Shown: positions 36,258 through 46,238, counted from the stretch's first letter. The stretch: 64,000 nucleotides of DNA from Pseudomonas frederiksbergensis (GCF_003732705.1 NZ_MOBR01000009.1:372001-436000), one strand, 5' to 3'. Made by a program: numbers and translations. Notes: generated by a model from the sequence alone, not told the origin.

Positions 36258-37883
36258 TCAAATTACAAAACGCGCCACCATCGCATTCAAATCCACCGCC
36301 AATCGCGACAGTTCGTGAGTGGCGGCGCTGGTCTGGTTGGCGCCCGCTGCGGATTGGGTGGCGAGGTCGCGGATGTTGACCAGGTTGCGATCGACTTCGC
36401 GGGACACCTGGGCCTGTTCTTCCGATGCGCTGGCGATCACCAGATTGCGCTCGTTGATCAGGTGGATCGACTGGGTGATTTGCTCCAGGGCGACACCGGC
36501 AGCGCGGGCCATTTCCAGGGTGCTTTGGGTGCGCTGGTTGCTTTGTTGCATCGAGGAAACCGCTTCGCCGGTGCCGTTCTGAATGCCGGCGACCATTTTT
36601 TCGATTTCCTGGGTCGATTGCGCGGTGCGATGGGCCAGTGCCCGAACTTCGTCTGCCACCACCGCAAACCCACGTCCGGCCTCACCGGCACGGGCCGCTT
36701 CGATCGCAGCGTTGAGCGCCAACAGGTTGGTTTGTTCGGCGATGGCGCGGATCACGTCCAGCACCTTGCCGATGTCACGCCCTTGAGCGGCCAGGCCTTC
36801 GATCATCACCGAGGTGTTTTGCACGTCGTGGGTCATGGTCTGGATCGCGTCGACAGTTTCCACCACACGGTTGCGACCTTCACGGGCCGCTTGGGTCGAC
36901 TGGTTCGAGGCTTCGGAAGTCGACACCGCGTTGCGCGCCACTTCTTCCACGGCGGCGGTCATTTCATTGACGGCGGTGGCGGCTTGTTCGATTTCGTTGT
37001 TCTGTTGTTGCAGACCACGAGAGGCTTCTTCGGTGACCGTGCTGAGTTCTTCGGCGGCGGCGCCCAATTGGGTGGCGGAACCTGCAATTTGTTCGATGGT
37101 TTTGCGCAGGTTGTCTTGCATGGCGGACAAGGCACCGAGCAAACGGGCCGGTTCGTCCTTGCCATCGACTTCGATGGCTTTGATCAGGTTGCCGCCAGCG
37201 ATGGCTTCCGCTGCCTGCACCGCACGGTTCAGCGGTTCGACGATGCTGCGGGTCAGCAGCCAGGCCAACAGCACAGTCATCAGGGCTGCAACCACCGACA
37301 CCGCAATGATGCCGTTGGTGGCGAAGGAATACTGGTCGCTGGCCTCGGCATCGGCCGACGTCGCGTCGGCCTTGTTGATGGCGATCAGTTTGTTCAACTG
37401 CTCGCCCATCTGGTCGGTGCCGTCCTTGATCCGGGTGTTGATCAGCTTGCGCATTTCATCGAGTTTGTCCTGCCGCGAAAACTCCAACATCTCGCGCTGG
37501 GCTTGCAGGTAATTGTCCAGCGTGGTGGCGAACGTTTTGTACAACGTTGCTTCTTCACCGCCGGCCGGCAATGCCGCATATCCGGCCTGCGCCGTTTTGA
37601 CCTTTTCTACCAGCACATCGATGCGGGTCGCGGCTTCTTGCAGGCTTGCGGGCTCGCGGTTCACCAGAATGCGGAACGAAAGAATGCGCAGGCGTAATAC
37701 GTTTTCAGTCATGACGCCCAGATAACTGACGCTGGGCAGTTGATTGCTTTCCATGTCCACGGAGGCCTGGCGGATGATCGACATTCGACTCACCGCAAAC
37801 ACACCCAGCACAATGACCAGCAAGGCGATGAAGGCAAAACCGAGGAAAGCGCGAGGCGCGATATTCAGATTACGCATGGACAT
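36258..37883 (-). CDS. Methyl-accepting chemotaxis protein (four-helix-bundle sensor)
   Basis: A 541-residue chemoreceptor. It has a first membrane span (about residues 10-31), a periplasmic four-helix-bundle sensor of about 155 residues, a second span (about 190-212, [20 protein letters not shown]), a HAMP domain, and a long cytoplasmic coiled coil. The signalling tip is conserved: [20 protein letters not shown] with [17 protein letters not shown]. Methylation helices are present on both sides. The ligand is unknown. ATG 37883 gives the usual N terminus ([16 protein letters not shown]), though no strong ribosome-binding site is evident. Encoded on the same strand as aruH, 40 bp upstream. Confidence 0.92.
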   Translation of the reverse strand: MSMRNLNIAPRAFLGFAFIALLVIVLGVFAVSRMSIIRQASVDMESNQLPSVSYLGVMTENVLRLRILSFRILVNREPASLQEAATRIDVLVEKVKTAQAGYAALPAGGEEATLYKTFATTLDNYLQAQREMLEFSRQDKLDEMRKLINTRIKDGTDQMGEQLNKLIAINKADATSADAEASDQYSFATNGIIAVSVVAALMTVLLAWLLTRSIVEPLNRAVQAAEAIAGGNLIKAIEVDGKDEPARLLGALSAMQDNLRKTIEQIAGSATQLGAAAEELSTVTEEASRGLQQQNNEIEQAATAVNEMTAAVEEVARNAVSTSEASNQSTQAAREGRNRVVETVDAIQTMTHDVQNTSVMIEGLAAQGRDIGKVLDVIRAIAEQTNLLALNAAIEAARAGEAGRGFAVVADEVRALAHRTAQSTQEIEKMVAGIQNGTGEAVSSMQQSNQRTQSTLEMARAAGVALEQITQSIHLINERNLVIASASEEQAQVSREVDRNLVNIRDLATQSAAGANQTSAATHELSRLAVDLNAMVARFVI

Positions 37884-38116
37884 AGGATGAGTCTCGGGTG
37901 GTTGAACTTCGAGCATCCGTGCCGTGATCGCTGTCAGGTGGGCGTGTAAGCCGGCCGGATCAGCCTGGCGCCACTGTTGTAATAGGTTTGTGCGCGCCTA
38001 TGAGGGTTATCGGCCGGACTTGAGGTTTTTTGCGGGGGGAGGAGAAATATATTTCAAGGGTTTACGGGTGTTTCAACGGTGAAACACATAGAGGTGGGTG
38101 GCATTTAGATCCACCC

Positions 38117-38606
38117 CTCACCCTAACCCTCTCCCCAGAGGGTAGAGGGGACTGACCGAGGTGTCTTGCGAGCTGCATCGACCTGAATAACCGAGTCAAA
38201 CTCAGGTTCTGAAAAGGCCCCGATCGGCTCCCTTTCCCCCTCTCCCCAGAGGGTAGAGGGGGCTGACCGAGGTGTCTTGCGAGCTGCATCGACCTGAATA
38301 ACCGAGTCGAACTCAGGTTCTGAAAAGGCCCCGATCGGCTCCCTTTCCCCCTCTCCCCAGAGGGTAGAGGGGACTGACCGAGGTGTCTTGCGAGCTGCAT
38401 CGACCTGAATAACCGAGTCGAACTCAGGTTCTGAAAAGGCCCCGATCGGCTCCCTTTCCCCCTCTCCCCAGAGGGTAGAGGGGACTGACCGAGGTGTCTT
38501 GCGAGCTGCATCGACCTGAGTAACCGAGTCGAACTCAGGTTCTGAAAAGGCCCCGATCGGCTCCCTTTCCCCCTCTCCCCTATGGGGAGAGGGCTGGGGT
38601 GAGGGG
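38117..38606. repeat. Four 111-bp direct repeats enclosed by an inverted repeat
   Basis: Near-identical 111-bp units begin at about 38128, 38239, 38350 and 38461; a fifth, cut-off unit starts at 38572. Each starts CCTCTCCCCAGAGGGTAGAG and ends CGATCGGCTCCCTTTCCC; units differ at only a few positions. The array is bounded by CCCTCACCCTAACCCTCTCC (left) and its near-complement GGGAGAGGGCTGGGGTGAGG (right), as if a simple hairpin repeat had been expanded internally. Because 111 is a multiple of 3, long minus-strand frames run through it, but nothing suggests they are translated. The flanking 37884-38116 holds no recognisable gene, only a spacer rich in short G runs. Confidence 0.93.
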
Positions 38607-38630
38607 TTGGTTCTTGAGTCCACAAAAAAA

Positions 38631-39773
38631 TCAAACCTTGCGAGCAGCCATCCGCCACACCCGCGCAATATCACTCGCTCGCTCGCGCAACAACCGCGGC
38701 GCCTCGGCACACGCCTGCTCCAGGGTCATCGGCCCGCTCGCCAGGGCAAACGCGGCATCAATTCCGTGCCCATACAGTTCCTGATAACCCTCCCCCAGCG
38801 TCCCGGCGATAACGATCACCGGCACACCCTGTTGCCGTGCAATCCGCGCTACGCCGAACGGCGTCTTGCCGCGCAAGGTCTGGGCATCAAAGCGGCCTTC
38901 GCCGGTAATCACCAGATCCGCGCCTTTCACGGCTTCGGCCAGGCCGACCAATTCCGCGACCACTTCGACGCCGGCCTGGAATTGCGCGCCGAGAAACGCC
39001 TTGGCCGAAAAGCCCAGGCCACCCGCCGCACCGCAGCCCGGTTCGTCGCGCACATCTTTATTCAACGCCTGCGCGCACAGATCGGCAAAGTGCCCAAGGG
39101 CCTGGTCCAGTTGCTGGACTTGCTGCGGTGATGCGCCTTTCTGCGGACCGAAAATCACTGAGGCACCGTGGGCGCCGCACAATGGATTGTTAACGTCCGC
39201 AGCAATGTCGAAGCGGACTGTGTTCAGGCGCGGATCGATGTCGCTCAGGTCGATGTTTGCCAGGTGTGCCAGCGCCAAGCCGCCGGGCGCGAGAACCTGT
39301 CCCTTGGCATCGAACAGTTTGACGCCCAAGGCCTGCATCGCCCCGGCACCGCCGTCATTGGTGGCACTGCCGCCAATCGCCAGGATGACCCGTTGCGCGC
39401 CGGCATCGAGTGCGGCGCGGATCAGTTCGCCGGTGCCGAAGGTGCTGCTGATGCAGGCATCGCGTTGTGCCAGCGGCACCAACTGCAAGCCGCTCGCTTC
39501 GGCCATTTCAATAATCGCTGTGTGGTTGTGTGGCAACCAACCCCAAGCGGCTTCGACGGTTGCCCCCAGCGGGCCGCGAACCGGGGTGCGGCGCAATTCG
39601 CCCGAGCACGCCGCCAGAATCGACTCGACCGTCCCTTCCCCACCATCGGCCATCGGGCATTTGACCAATTGCGCGTGCGGCCAGACTTCAGCCAAACCCA
39701 GCGCAATGGCATCGGCTACGCCCTGGGCACTCAGGCTGTCCTTGAACGAATCGGGGGCGATGACGATTTTCAT
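38631..39773 (-). CDS. Glycerate kinase (GlxK/GarK type 2-family)
   Basis: A 380-residue glycerate kinase that phosphorylates D-glycerate. It begins MKIVIAPDSFKDSLSAQGVA, the hallmark N terminus, with MADGGEGTVESIL, GGSATNDGGAGAMQALGVKL and the C-terminal ITGEGRFDAQTLRGKTPFGV segments all conserved. Length is typical (about 380). GGAG precedes the ATG at 39773. CdaR, encoded upstream on the same strand, and the adjacent sugar-acid MFS gene suggest glycerate derived from sugar-acid or glyoxylate metabolism. Symbol left blank because garK and glxK cannot be told apart. Confidence 0.92.
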   Translation of the reverse strand: MKIVIAPDSFKDSLSAQGVADAIALGLAEVWPHAQLVKCPMADGGEGTVESILAACSGELRRTPVRGPLGATVEAAWGWLPHNHTAIIEMAEASGLQLVPLAQRDACISSTFGTGELIRAALDAGAQRVILAIGGSATNDGGAGAMQALGVKLFDAKGQVLAPGGLALAHLANIDLSDIDPRLNTVRFDIAADVNNPLCGAHGASVIFGPQKGASPQQVQQLDQALGHFADLCAQALNKDVRDEPGCGAAGGLGFSAKAFLGAQFQAGVEVVAELVGLAEAVKGADLVITGEGRFDAQTLRGKTPFGVARIARQQGVPVIVIAGTLGEGYQELYGHGIDAAFALASGPMTLEQACAEAPRLLRERASDIARVWRMAARKV

Positions 39774-39902
39774 GTGAATTCTCCAGTTCCAGTGCATCCA
39801 TGCTGCCAGTTGCCCCGGAGGATGACGCCGGTCAGGTGCACAAGTGGGGGTGGCGTTTGTTGTTCATTTCTACAAAACAGAGATTATGGTGGCTGGGAGG
39901 GC

Positions 39903-39976
39903 CCTATCGCGGGCAAGCCTTGCTCCTACAGGGATCGCGGCGCTCGCTCTTGTAGGAGCAAGGCTTGCCCGCGATG
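39903..39976. repeat. REP doublet
   Basis: ATCGCGGGCAAGCCTTGCTC and the complementary GAGCAAGGCTTGCCCGCGAT flank about 20 bp. It lies between the glycerate kinase 5' end and the cdaR 3' end. Confidence 0.9.
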
Positions 39977-40000
39977 GCGTCCTCACAATCGCCACACATT

Positions 40001-41113
40001 TCAGTCGGTTTGCGGCAGGAGCTGCACGCCCAGATAAAGCGCCAACATCCCATCCAGCCGCAATGGATCCACCCCGCTCAACTCGGCAATCCGCTCCATG
40101 CGATACCGCAAGCTGTTGCGATGAATACCCAGCGCATCGGCACAGGCCTGGCTCTGCCCGTCGTGGTCGCACCAACTGCGCAGGGTCGCCAGCAGTTGGC
40201 CGTTGTTGTCCTTGGCGATGACTTTGCGCAATGGCTTGAGCAGTTCATCCAGGGCATCGTCGTTGCGATGTCGCCAAAGCATCACCGGCAGCCGATAACG
40301 GTTCAGCGTCAACAACCGCGAGCGCGGCAACACATCGCGTCCGTAGGCCAGCAAATCCCCGACCCGGCGATAGCAGCGGCGCAAGCCCGGCAGTCCATCG
40401 GCCTGCCCGCCGACGGCAATGCGCAGAATGTTCCAGCCCAGACCATCGAGCTTTTCCAGCAACCGTTCATGTTCGATCGCGTGGCTCGCCGGTCGGCACC
40501 ACAGCAGCGAGGATTTGGCCGAACTGACGCACCAACTGTCAGGGTAACGACTGATCAGCCAGGCACTGAGGGCTTCGACGGTCTGCCCCGGCCCGTGCTC
40601 CAGGCCCAATTCGAACAGATACGGCACCCGCGTCAGTTGCGGCTTGAGGCCCAGTTGTTGCGCTTCGTCCACCAGGCGCGGCGAATCCCCGGCGTCGGTC
40701 AGCAGCAACGCGAGCAAATCATCGCAACGCTGACGCCGCCATTGCTGTTCGGCCTGCTGATTGCGCTGGCCCACCAACATCTCGGCGGTCATGCGCACCA
40801 GTTCGGCATAGGTGCGCAGTTGCTCGGGTTCACCGGTAATGCCGAGCACACCGATCAGCCGCTGATCGAGCAACAGCGGCAGGTTGATCCCCGGTTGTAC
40901 GCCTTTGAGGTGAATCGCCGTTTGCGCGTCGATTTCCACCACCCGCCCGTTGGCCAGCACCAGTTGCGCGCCTTCGTGGCGGGTGTTGATGCGCTCGGGC
41001 TCGCCGCTGCCGAGGATCAACCCCTGACTGTCCATGACGTTGACGTTGTACGGCAGGATGGCCATGGCCCGGTCGACGATGTCCTGGGCCAGGTCGTGAT
41101 CGAGTTCAAACAT
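40001..41113 (-). CDS. CdaR-family sugar-diacid transcriptional regulator
   Basis: A 370-residue activator with an N-terminal CdaR diacid-recognition domain (MFELDHDLAQDIVDRAMAIL, then LPLLLDQRLIGVLGITGEPE) and a C-terminal PucR-type HTH (ADALGIHRNSLRYRMERIAE, about residues 320-339). In E. coli CdaR activates galactarate, glucarate and glycerate genes. Here it lies upstream of glycerate kinase on the same strand and divergent from an MFS transporter, a layout suited to controlling both. The REP doublet sits between it and the kinase. Confidence 0.88.
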   Translation of the reverse strand: MFELDHDLAQDIVDRAMAILPYNVNVMDSQGLILGSGEPERINTRHEGAQLVLANGRVVEIDAQTAIHLKGVQPGINLPLLLDQRLIGVLGITGEPEQLRTYAELVRMTAEMLVGQRNQQAEQQWRRQRCDDLLALLLTDAGDSPRLVDEAQQLGLKPQLTRVPYLFELGLEHGPGQTVEALSAWLISRYPDSWCVSSAKSSLLWCRPASHAIEHERLLEKLDGLGWNILRIAVGGQADGLPGLRRCYRRVGDLLAYGRDVLPRSRLLTLNRYRLPVMLWRHRNDDALDELLKPLRKVIAKDNNGQLLATLRSWCDHDGQSQACADALGIHRNSLRYRMERIAELSGVDPLRLDGMLALYLGVQLLPQTD

Positions 41114-41178
41114 GGGGCAGATCCTTGAAAGCGTGGTGGGACGGGTTGTTCACCCGCACAGGCCTTGGTGGCAAACCC

Positions 41179-41192
41179 TGTGCTCAGGCACA
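41179..41192. promoter_or_regulatory. Candidate operator dyad in the cdaR/MFS divergent spacer
   Basis: TGTGC-TCAG-GCACA is a perfect 5-bp inverted repeat with a 4-bp centre in the 170-bp spacer between divergent cdaR and MFS genes. It could be a CdaR site; pattern evidence only. Confidence 0.35.
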
Positions 41193-41283
41193 AAGACAAT
41201 CACCCAAGGGGTGGCCGAGACTCACAGGGCGATCAACGTTACCCTTTGCATCGCAAAAAATCATAATAAAGAGAGAGCCCGCC

Positions 41284-42594
41284 ATGTCACAGAGCGCCGC
41301 CGCTACCCAGGCCATCGTTGACGAGAAAAACGCCGTCTACAAACGCATTACCCTGCGTTTGATCCCCTTCATCTTCATCTGCTACCTGTTCAACTACCTC
41401 GACCGGGTGAACGTTGGATTCGCCAAGTTGCAGATGCTCGACGCACTGAAATTCAGCGAAACCGTGTATGGCCTTGGGGCCGGGATCTTCTTTATCGGCT
41501 ACGTGCTATGCGGCGTGCCGAGCAACCTGGCGCTGACCAAATTCGGCCCACGGCGCTGGATTGCGCTGATGATGATCGTCTGGGGCTCGCTCTCGACCTG
41601 CCTGCTGTTCGTCACCACACCGACCGAGTTCTACACCTTGCGCCTGTTCACCGGCGCGGCCGAAGCCGGGTTCTTCCCGGGCGTGGTGCTCTATCTCTCG
41701 CAGTGGTTCCCGACCTTCCGCCGTGGCCGCATTATGGCGCTGTTCATGTCGGCGATCCCGGTGTCAGGCCTGCTCGGCAGTCCGTTCTCTGGCTGGATTC
41801 TTAACCACTTCGGCGCCGGTCAAGCGGGTCTGGCCGGCTGGCAGTGGATGTTTTTGCTGCAAGGGATCCCGACGGTGATCCTCGGTGCCCTCGCCTACTT
41901 CCTGCTTAGTGACAGCTATGCCAATGCCAAGTGGCTGACGCCGTTCGAGCGCTCGGTGCTGGAAGCGGATCACGCCGAAGACCTAACCAACAAGCCGAAA
42001 ACCACCACGGATTCACTGCTGGCCGTGTTCAAGAACCCGGCGATCTGGGCGTTTGGCCTGATCTATTTCTGCATCCAGAGCGGCGTTTACGCGATCAACT
42101 TCTGGTTGCCGTCGATCATCAAGAACCTGGGTTTCAGCGATAACCTGGTGATTGGCTGGTTGAGTGCGATTCCGTATCTGTTGGCGGCGGTGTTCATGTT
42201 GCTGGTCGGTCGCTCGGCGGACCTGCGCAAAGAGCGGCGCTGGCATTTGGTGGTGCCGATGCTGATGGGCGCCGTGGGTCTGCTGATCGCCGTGAACTTC
42301 GCCACCACGCCGGCCATCGCGATTCTCGGCCTGACCATCGCCACCATGGGCGCCCTCACCGGTTTGCCGATGTTCTGGCCGGTGCCGACGGCGCTGCTGA
42401 GCGCGGGTGCGGCGGCAGGTGGTTTGGCGCTGATCAACTCCATGGGGCAGATGGCTGGATTCTTGAGCCCGTACCTGGTGGGTTGGGTCAAGGACAGCAC
42501 CGGTTCGACGGATGCGGCGTTGTATCTGTTGGCGGGTGTGATTGTGTGCGGGAGTGTGCTGGCGTTGCGGATGACCCGCACGCTGAAGGTTTGA
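41284..42594 (+). CDS. MFS transporter, ACS family (sugar acid/glycerate type)
   Basis: A 436-residue major facilitator with 12 hydrophobic spans. Span 1 contains YLFNYLDRVNVGFAKLQML, a hallmark of the tartrate/glucarate/phthalate anion-cation symporter family, and the loop between spans 2 and 3 reads NLALTKFGPRRWIAL. It is divergent from cdaR and near glycerate kinase, so a sugar acid or glycerate is the likely substrate (inference). The ATG at 41284 has a GAGAGAG upstream; a longer frame begins inside cdaR's promoter and is not used. Confidence 0.87.
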   Translation: MSQSAAATQAIVDEKNAVYKRITLRLIPFIFICYLFNYLDRVNVGFAKLQMLDALKFSETVYGLGAGIFFIGYVLCGVPSNLALTKFGPRRWIALMMIVWGSLSTCLLFVTTPTEFYTLRLFTGAAEAGFFPGVVLYLSQWFPTFRRGRIMALFMSAIPVSGLLGSPFSGWILNHFGAGQAGLAGWQWMFLLQGIPTVILGALAYFLLSDSYANAKWLTPFERSVLEADHAEDLTNKPKTTTDSLLAVFKNPAIWAFGLIYFCIQSGVYAINFWLPSIIKNLGFSDNLVIGWLSAIPYLLAAVFMLLVGRSADLRKERRWHLVVPMLMGAVGLLIAVNFATTPAIAILGLTIATMGALTGLPMFWPVPTALLSAGAAAGGLALINSMGQMAGFLSPYLVGWVKDSTGSTDAALYLLAGVIVCGSVLALRMTRTLKV

Positions 42595-42597
42595 TGC

Positions 42598-42708
42598 TCG
42601 TTCCCACGCTCCGCGTGGGAATGCAGCCCGGGACGCTCCGCGTCCCTTTCGATATCTGGAACGCAGAGCGTCCCTTGAGGCATTCCCACGCAGAGCGTGG
42701 GAACGATC
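42598..42708. repeat. Double-palindrome repeat, copy 8
   Basis: TCGTTCCCACGCTCCGCGTG outer arm, inner GGACGCTCCGCGTCC and GACGCAGAGCGTCCC-like arms, right arm ending GGGAACGATC. It begins 3 bp after the MFS stop codon and precedes the aldo/keto reductase gene. Confidence 0.9.
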
Positions 42709-42795
42709 ATAGGGTTGTGTCGATAAATCCGTTTGCTCCGGACAGCTGTTCTGGTATTTGATTGACGCCTTTCCCATCGGCAAAAGGATTTCGTC

Positions 42796-43809
42796 ATGAG
42801 CTACCGCACATTGGGTCATTCGGGTCTGCAGGTGTCCACCCTGACCCTGGGCACCATGATGTTCGGCGAACAGACCAGCACCGAAGATTCCCTGCGGATC
42901 ATCGACAAGGCCTGGGACCAGGGCATCAATTTAATCGACACCGCCGACGTCTACACCGGTGGCCGCTCCGAAGAGATCGTCGGTGAAGCCGTCGCCGGCA
43001 ACCGCCACGAATGGGTGCTCGCCACCAAAGTCGGTTTCGGCCCGGTGGACGGCGTACCGAATCGCAGCGGCCTGAGCCGCAAGCACCTCTTTAATGGCAT
43101 CGACGCCAGCCTGACACGCTTGGGCACCGACTATGTCGACATCTATTACCTGCACCGGGAAGACCACAACACGCCGCTGGAAGTGACGATTTCTGCCATC
43201 GGCGATCTGATTCGCCAGGGCAAGATCCGTTATTGGGGCCTGTCCAACTACCGTGGCTGGCGCATCGCTGAAGTCATCCGCGTGGCCGATAAGCTCGGTG
43301 TCGACCGGCCGGTGATCAGCCAGCCGCTGTACAACATCGTCAATCGCCAGGCCGAAACCGAACAAATCACCGCCGCTCACGCTTACGGCTTGGGCGTGGT
43401 GCCCTACAGCCCATTGGCCCGTGGTGTGCTCAGCGGTAAATACGCACCGGACGTGACCCCGGACGCCAACAGCCGCGCCGGGCGTCAGGACAAACGTATT
43501 CTTGAAACCGAATGGCGGGTCGAGTCGTTGCGCATTGCCCAGCAGATCCAGGAATACACCCAGGGCCGCGGCGTGGGCATCGTCGAATTTGCCATCGCCT
43601 GGGTGATCAACAACAGCGCCGTCACCTCCGCCATCGTCGGCCCGCGTACCGAAGAACAGTGGGATGCCTACACCAAGGCGCAGACGGTGAAGATCACCGC
43701 GCAAGACGAAGCCTTCATTGATTCCCTGGTCACACCCGGGCATTCCTCGACACCGGGGTTCAATGACGTCAGCCATTTCGTCTCCGGGCGTAAACCCCGT
43801 AACACCTGA
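42796..43809 (+). CDS. Aldo/keto reductase
   Basis: A 337-residue NADPH-dependent aldo/keto reductase. The catalytic tetrad is visible: Asp and Tyr in LIDTADVYTGGRSEE (about residues 48-62), Lys in WVLATKVGFGP and His in DIYYLHREDHN. The C-terminal NADPH-binding region is in SAIVGPRTEEQWD. The starting motif MSYRTLGHSGLQVSTLTLGT matches the YajO/Tas-like subfamily. Physiological substrate unknown. It is a single-gene unit between repeats; AAAAGGA precedes the ATG. Confidence 0.9.
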   Translation: MSYRTLGHSGLQVSTLTLGTMMFGEQTSTEDSLRIIDKAWDQGINLIDTADVYTGGRSEEIVGEAVAGNRHEWVLATKVGFGPVDGVPNRSGLSRKHLFNGIDASLTRLGTDYVDIYYLHREDHNTPLEVTISAIGDLIRQGKIRYWGLSNYRGWRIAEVIRVADKLGVDRPVISQPLYNIVNRQAETEQITAAHAYGLGVVPYSPLARGVLSGKYAPDVTPDANSRAGRQDKRILETEWRVESLRIAQQIQEYTQGRGVGIVEFAIAWVINNSAVTSAIVGPRTEEQWDAYTKAQTVKITAQDEAFIDSLVTPGHSSTPGFNDVSHFVSGRKPRNT

Positions 43810-43823
43810 AAAATCCCATTCCC

Positions 43824-43918
43824 CATGTGGGAGCGGGCTTGCTCGCGAAGGCGGAGTGTCAGGCAATGCAGATGTCGACTGACACGGCCTCTTCGCGAGC
43901 AAGCCCGCTTCCACAGGG
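43824..43918. repeat. REP doublet
   Basis: ATGTGGGAGCGGGCTTGCTC and the complementary GAGCAAGCCCGCTTCCACAG (one mismatch) flank about 40 bp. First of two adjacent doublets that fill most of the 330-bp gap 43810-44139. Confidence 0.88.
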
Positions 43919-43959
43919 GTGTGTGTTGATTGCAAATCTTGTAGGTGGCAAGGATCAAA

Positions 43960-44050
43960 TGTGGGAGCGAGCCTGCTCGCGAAAGCGGTCTAACATTCAG
44001 AATGGATGTTGGCTGATGGTCCGTCTTCGCGAGCAGGCTCGCTCCCACAT
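43960..44050. repeat. REP doublet
   Basis: GTGGGAGCGAGCCTGCTCGC and its complement GCGAGCAGGCTCGCTCCCAC flank about 50 bp. The remaining 90 bp before rarD contain no recognised element. Confidence 0.88.
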
Positions 44051-44139
44051 TCGGACGGTGTTGATTGATCGGTCAATATTCACCTTGAAAACCACGTATC
44101 CTCTGCGCCCCGTTTCACGTTCAACTCCGCGAGGACAGT

Positions 44140-45027
44140 TTGTCTAAAGGTATCGCTCTATCGGTCACAGCCTCGGTGCTGTTCGCCGTCATGTATTACT
44201 ACACCTCGTTGCTCACTCCGTTGAGCGGCGTAGAAATCTTCGGCTGGCGGATGCTGCTGACCGTGCCCTGCATGACGGTGTTCATGCTGGTGTCCGGCGA
44301 ATGGCGGCGCGCGGTGGAGATCCTCAAGCGTCTGGGCGGCAAGCCAAAGTTGTTGGCGGTCTTGATCGTGTCGGCGACGTTGTTGGGCCTGCAACTCTGG
44401 CTGTTCATGTGGGCACCGCTCAACGGCTACAGCCTCGACGTGTCGCTGGGGTATTTCCTGCTGCCGCTGTCGATGGTGCTGACCGGACGCATCGCATATG
44501 GCGAGCGCCTGTCCTATTTGCAAAAAATCGCGGTGTTTTTCGCCACCCTCGGTGTGCTGAACGAGCTGTACCAGGTCGGCGGCTTTTCCTGGGCGACCTT
44601 GCTGGTGGTGGTCGGCTATCCCATGTACTTCGTGCTGCGCAAATGGCTGAAGACCGACAACCTTGGCGGCTTGTGGCTGGACATGACCCTGATGTTGCCG
44701 GTGGCGTTCTGGTTTGTCTGGGGCGGTGAACAAGGTTTCGGCGTGTTCGACCAATACCCGTGGCTGTCGTTGCTGATCCCGGTGCTCGGATTGATCAGCG
44801 CTTCGGCGCTGGTGGTCTACATCATCGCCAGTCGCTTGTTGCCGTTCAGCCTGTTCGGGTTGTTGAGCTATGTCGAACCGGTGCTGTTGCTGGGCGTGGC
44901 GCTGCTGCTGGGAGAAAGCATCAAACCTGGGGAATGGCTGACCTACATACCGATCTGGTTGGCGGTGGTGGTGCTGGTGTTTGAAGGGTTCAAGCATCTG
45001 GTCCGGCAGCGCCGCAAGCCTATGTAA
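44140..45027 (+). CDS. rarD: EamA/DMT family transporter RarD (TTG start)
   Basis: A 295-residue membrane protein with about ten spans, of the RarD subfamily of drug/metabolite transporters, recognised by SKGIALSVTASVLFAVMYYY at the N terminus and YVEPVLLLGVALLLGESIKPG near the C terminus. The start is a TTG at 44140, chosen because GAGGACAG lies 5-9 bp upstream and no ATG fits the conserved N terminus. Transported substrate unknown. It is convergent with hpd, with a REP doublet and a bidirectional terminator between. Confidence 0.85.
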   Translation: MSKGIALSVTASVLFAVMYYYTSLLTPLSGVEIFGWRMLLTVPCMTVFMLVSGEWRRAVEILKRLGGKPKLLAVLIVSATLLGLQLWLFMWAPLNGYSLDVSLGYFLLPLSMVLTGRIAYGERLSYLQKIAVFFATLGVLNELYQVGGFSWATLLVVVGYPMYFVLRKWLKTDNLGGLWLDMTLMLPVAFWFVWGGEQGFGVFDQYPWLSLLIPVLGLISASALVVYIIASRLLPFSLFGLLSYVEPVLLLGVALLLGESIKPGEWLTYIPIWLAVVVLVFEGFKHLVRQRRKPM

Positions 45028-45104
45028 CTGTAGGAGCGAGGCTTGCCCGCGAAGCTTTTTGTCGCCTTCAAGGACGCCTTCGCGGGCAAGCCTCGCTCCT
45101 ACGG
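45028..45104. repeat. REP doublet
   Basis: TGTAGGAGCGAGGCTTGCCC and the complementary GGGCAAGCCTCGCTCCTACG flank about 22 bp just after the rarD stop codon. Confidence 0.9.
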
Positions 45105-45116
45105 ACAGCAAAAACG

Positions 45117-45148
45117 AAAAAGCCCGGTCAACTGACCGGGCTTTTCTA
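45117..45148. terminator. Bidirectional rho-independent terminator (rarD / hpd)
   Basis: AGCCCGGTCA-AC-TGACCGGGCT forms a 10-bp perfect stem flanked by A5 on the left and TTTT on the right. It lies between convergent rarD and hpd and can serve both strands. Confidence 0.85.
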
Positions 45149-45161
45149 TTTGTGTTGCGGC

Positions 45162-46238
45162 TTACTCGGTAGCCAGCACACCACGACGAACCTGATCCCG
45201 CTCAATCGATTCGAACAACGCCTTGAAGTTACCCTCGCCGAAACCATCATCGCCCTTGCGCTGGATGAATTCGAAGAACACCGGGCCCATCAGGGTTTCC
45301 GAGAAGATTTGCAGCAGCAGGCGCTTGTCGCCCGACTCGGACGAACCGTCTAGCAGAATCCCGCGCATTTGCAGTTGATCGACCGGCTCGCCGTGATTCG
45401 GCAAACGGCCTTCCAGCATTTCGTAATAGGTTTCCGGTGGCGCGGTCATGAAGCGCATGCCGATTTTCTTCAGGCGATCCCAGGTGTCGATCAGGTTATC
45501 GCTGAGGAACGCAACGTGCTGGATGCCTTCGCCGTTGAACTGCATCAGGAACTCTTCGATCTGCCCGGCGCCCTTGGACGACTCTTCGTTCAACGGGATG
45601 CGGATCATGCCATCCGGCGCGGTCATGGCCTTGGAGGTCAGGCCGGTGTACTCGCCCTTGATGTCGAAGTAACGGATTTCACGGAAGTTGAACAGCTTCT
45701 CGTAGAAGTTGGCCCAGTAGGCCATGCGCCCGCGATACACGTTGTGGGTCAGGTGATCGATGATCTTCAGGCCCGCCCCTTCCGGGTTGCGATCAACGCC
45801 TTCGATAAACACGAAGTCGATGTCGTAGATCGAACTGCCTTCGCCAAAACGGTCGATCAGGTACAGCGGCGCGCCGCCGATGCCTTTGATCGCTGGCAGG
45901 TTCAACTCCATCGGGCCTGTTTCGATATGAATCGGCTGAGCGCCGAGTTCAAGGGCACGGGCAAACGCCTGTTGCGCGTTCTTGACGCGGAACGCCATGC
46001 CGCACACCGACGGACCATGCTCGGCCGCAAAGTACGAAGCAACGCTGTGGGGTTCGTTGTTGAGGATCAGGTTGATCTGGCCCTGGCGATACAGGTGCAC
46101 GTCTTTGGAGCGGTGGGTCGCGACCTTGGTGAAGCCCATGATCTCGAAGATCGGCTCCAGGGTATTGGGGGTCGGCGATGCGAACTCAATGAATTCAAAG
46201 CCCATCAGGCCCATTGGGTTTTCGTATAAATCTGCCAT
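45162..46238 (-). CDS. hpd: 4-hydroxyphenylpyruvate dioxygenase
   Basis: A 358-residue Fe(II) dioxygenase that converts 4-hydroxyphenylpyruvate to homogentisate in tyrosine catabolism. It starts [20 protein letters not shown] and contains the metal histidines in [11 protein letters not shown] and [11 protein letters not shown] and the glutamate in [20 protein letters not shown]. The sequence agrees closely with the well-studied P. fluorescens enzyme. It forms a single-gene unit ending in a bidirectional terminator. The 252 bp upstream (46239-46490) show no recognisable element apart from an AT-rich patch near 46430-46460 suited to a promoter. Confidence 0.96.
   Translation of the reverse strand: MADLYENPMGLMGFEFIEFASPTPNTLEPIFEIMGFTKVATHRSKDVHLYRQGQINLILNNEPHSVASYFAAEHGPSVCGMAFRVKNAQQAFARALELGAQPIHIETGPMELNLPAIKGIGGAPLYLIDRFGEGSSIYDIDFVFIEGVDRNPEGAGLKIIDHLTHNVYRGRMAYWANFYEKLFNFREIRYFDIKGEYTGLTSKAMTAPDGMIRIPLNEESSKGAGQIEEFLMQFNGEGIQHVAFLSDNLIDTWDRLKKIGMRFMTAPPETYYEMLEGRLPNHGEPVDQLQMRGILLDGSSESGDKRLLLQIFSETLMGPVFFEFIQRKGDDGFGEGNFKALFESIERDQVRRGVLATE

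Noticed and set aside
38128..38571. CRISPR array
   Set aside because: The units are 111 bp and almost identical throughout, with no unique spacers; no cas gene is near.
38062..38710. Repeat-encoded proteins of about 195-198 residues on the minus strand
   Set aside because: They exist only because the 111-bp unit is a multiple of three. There is no clear ribosome-binding site or conserved domain, and the two frames overlap each other.
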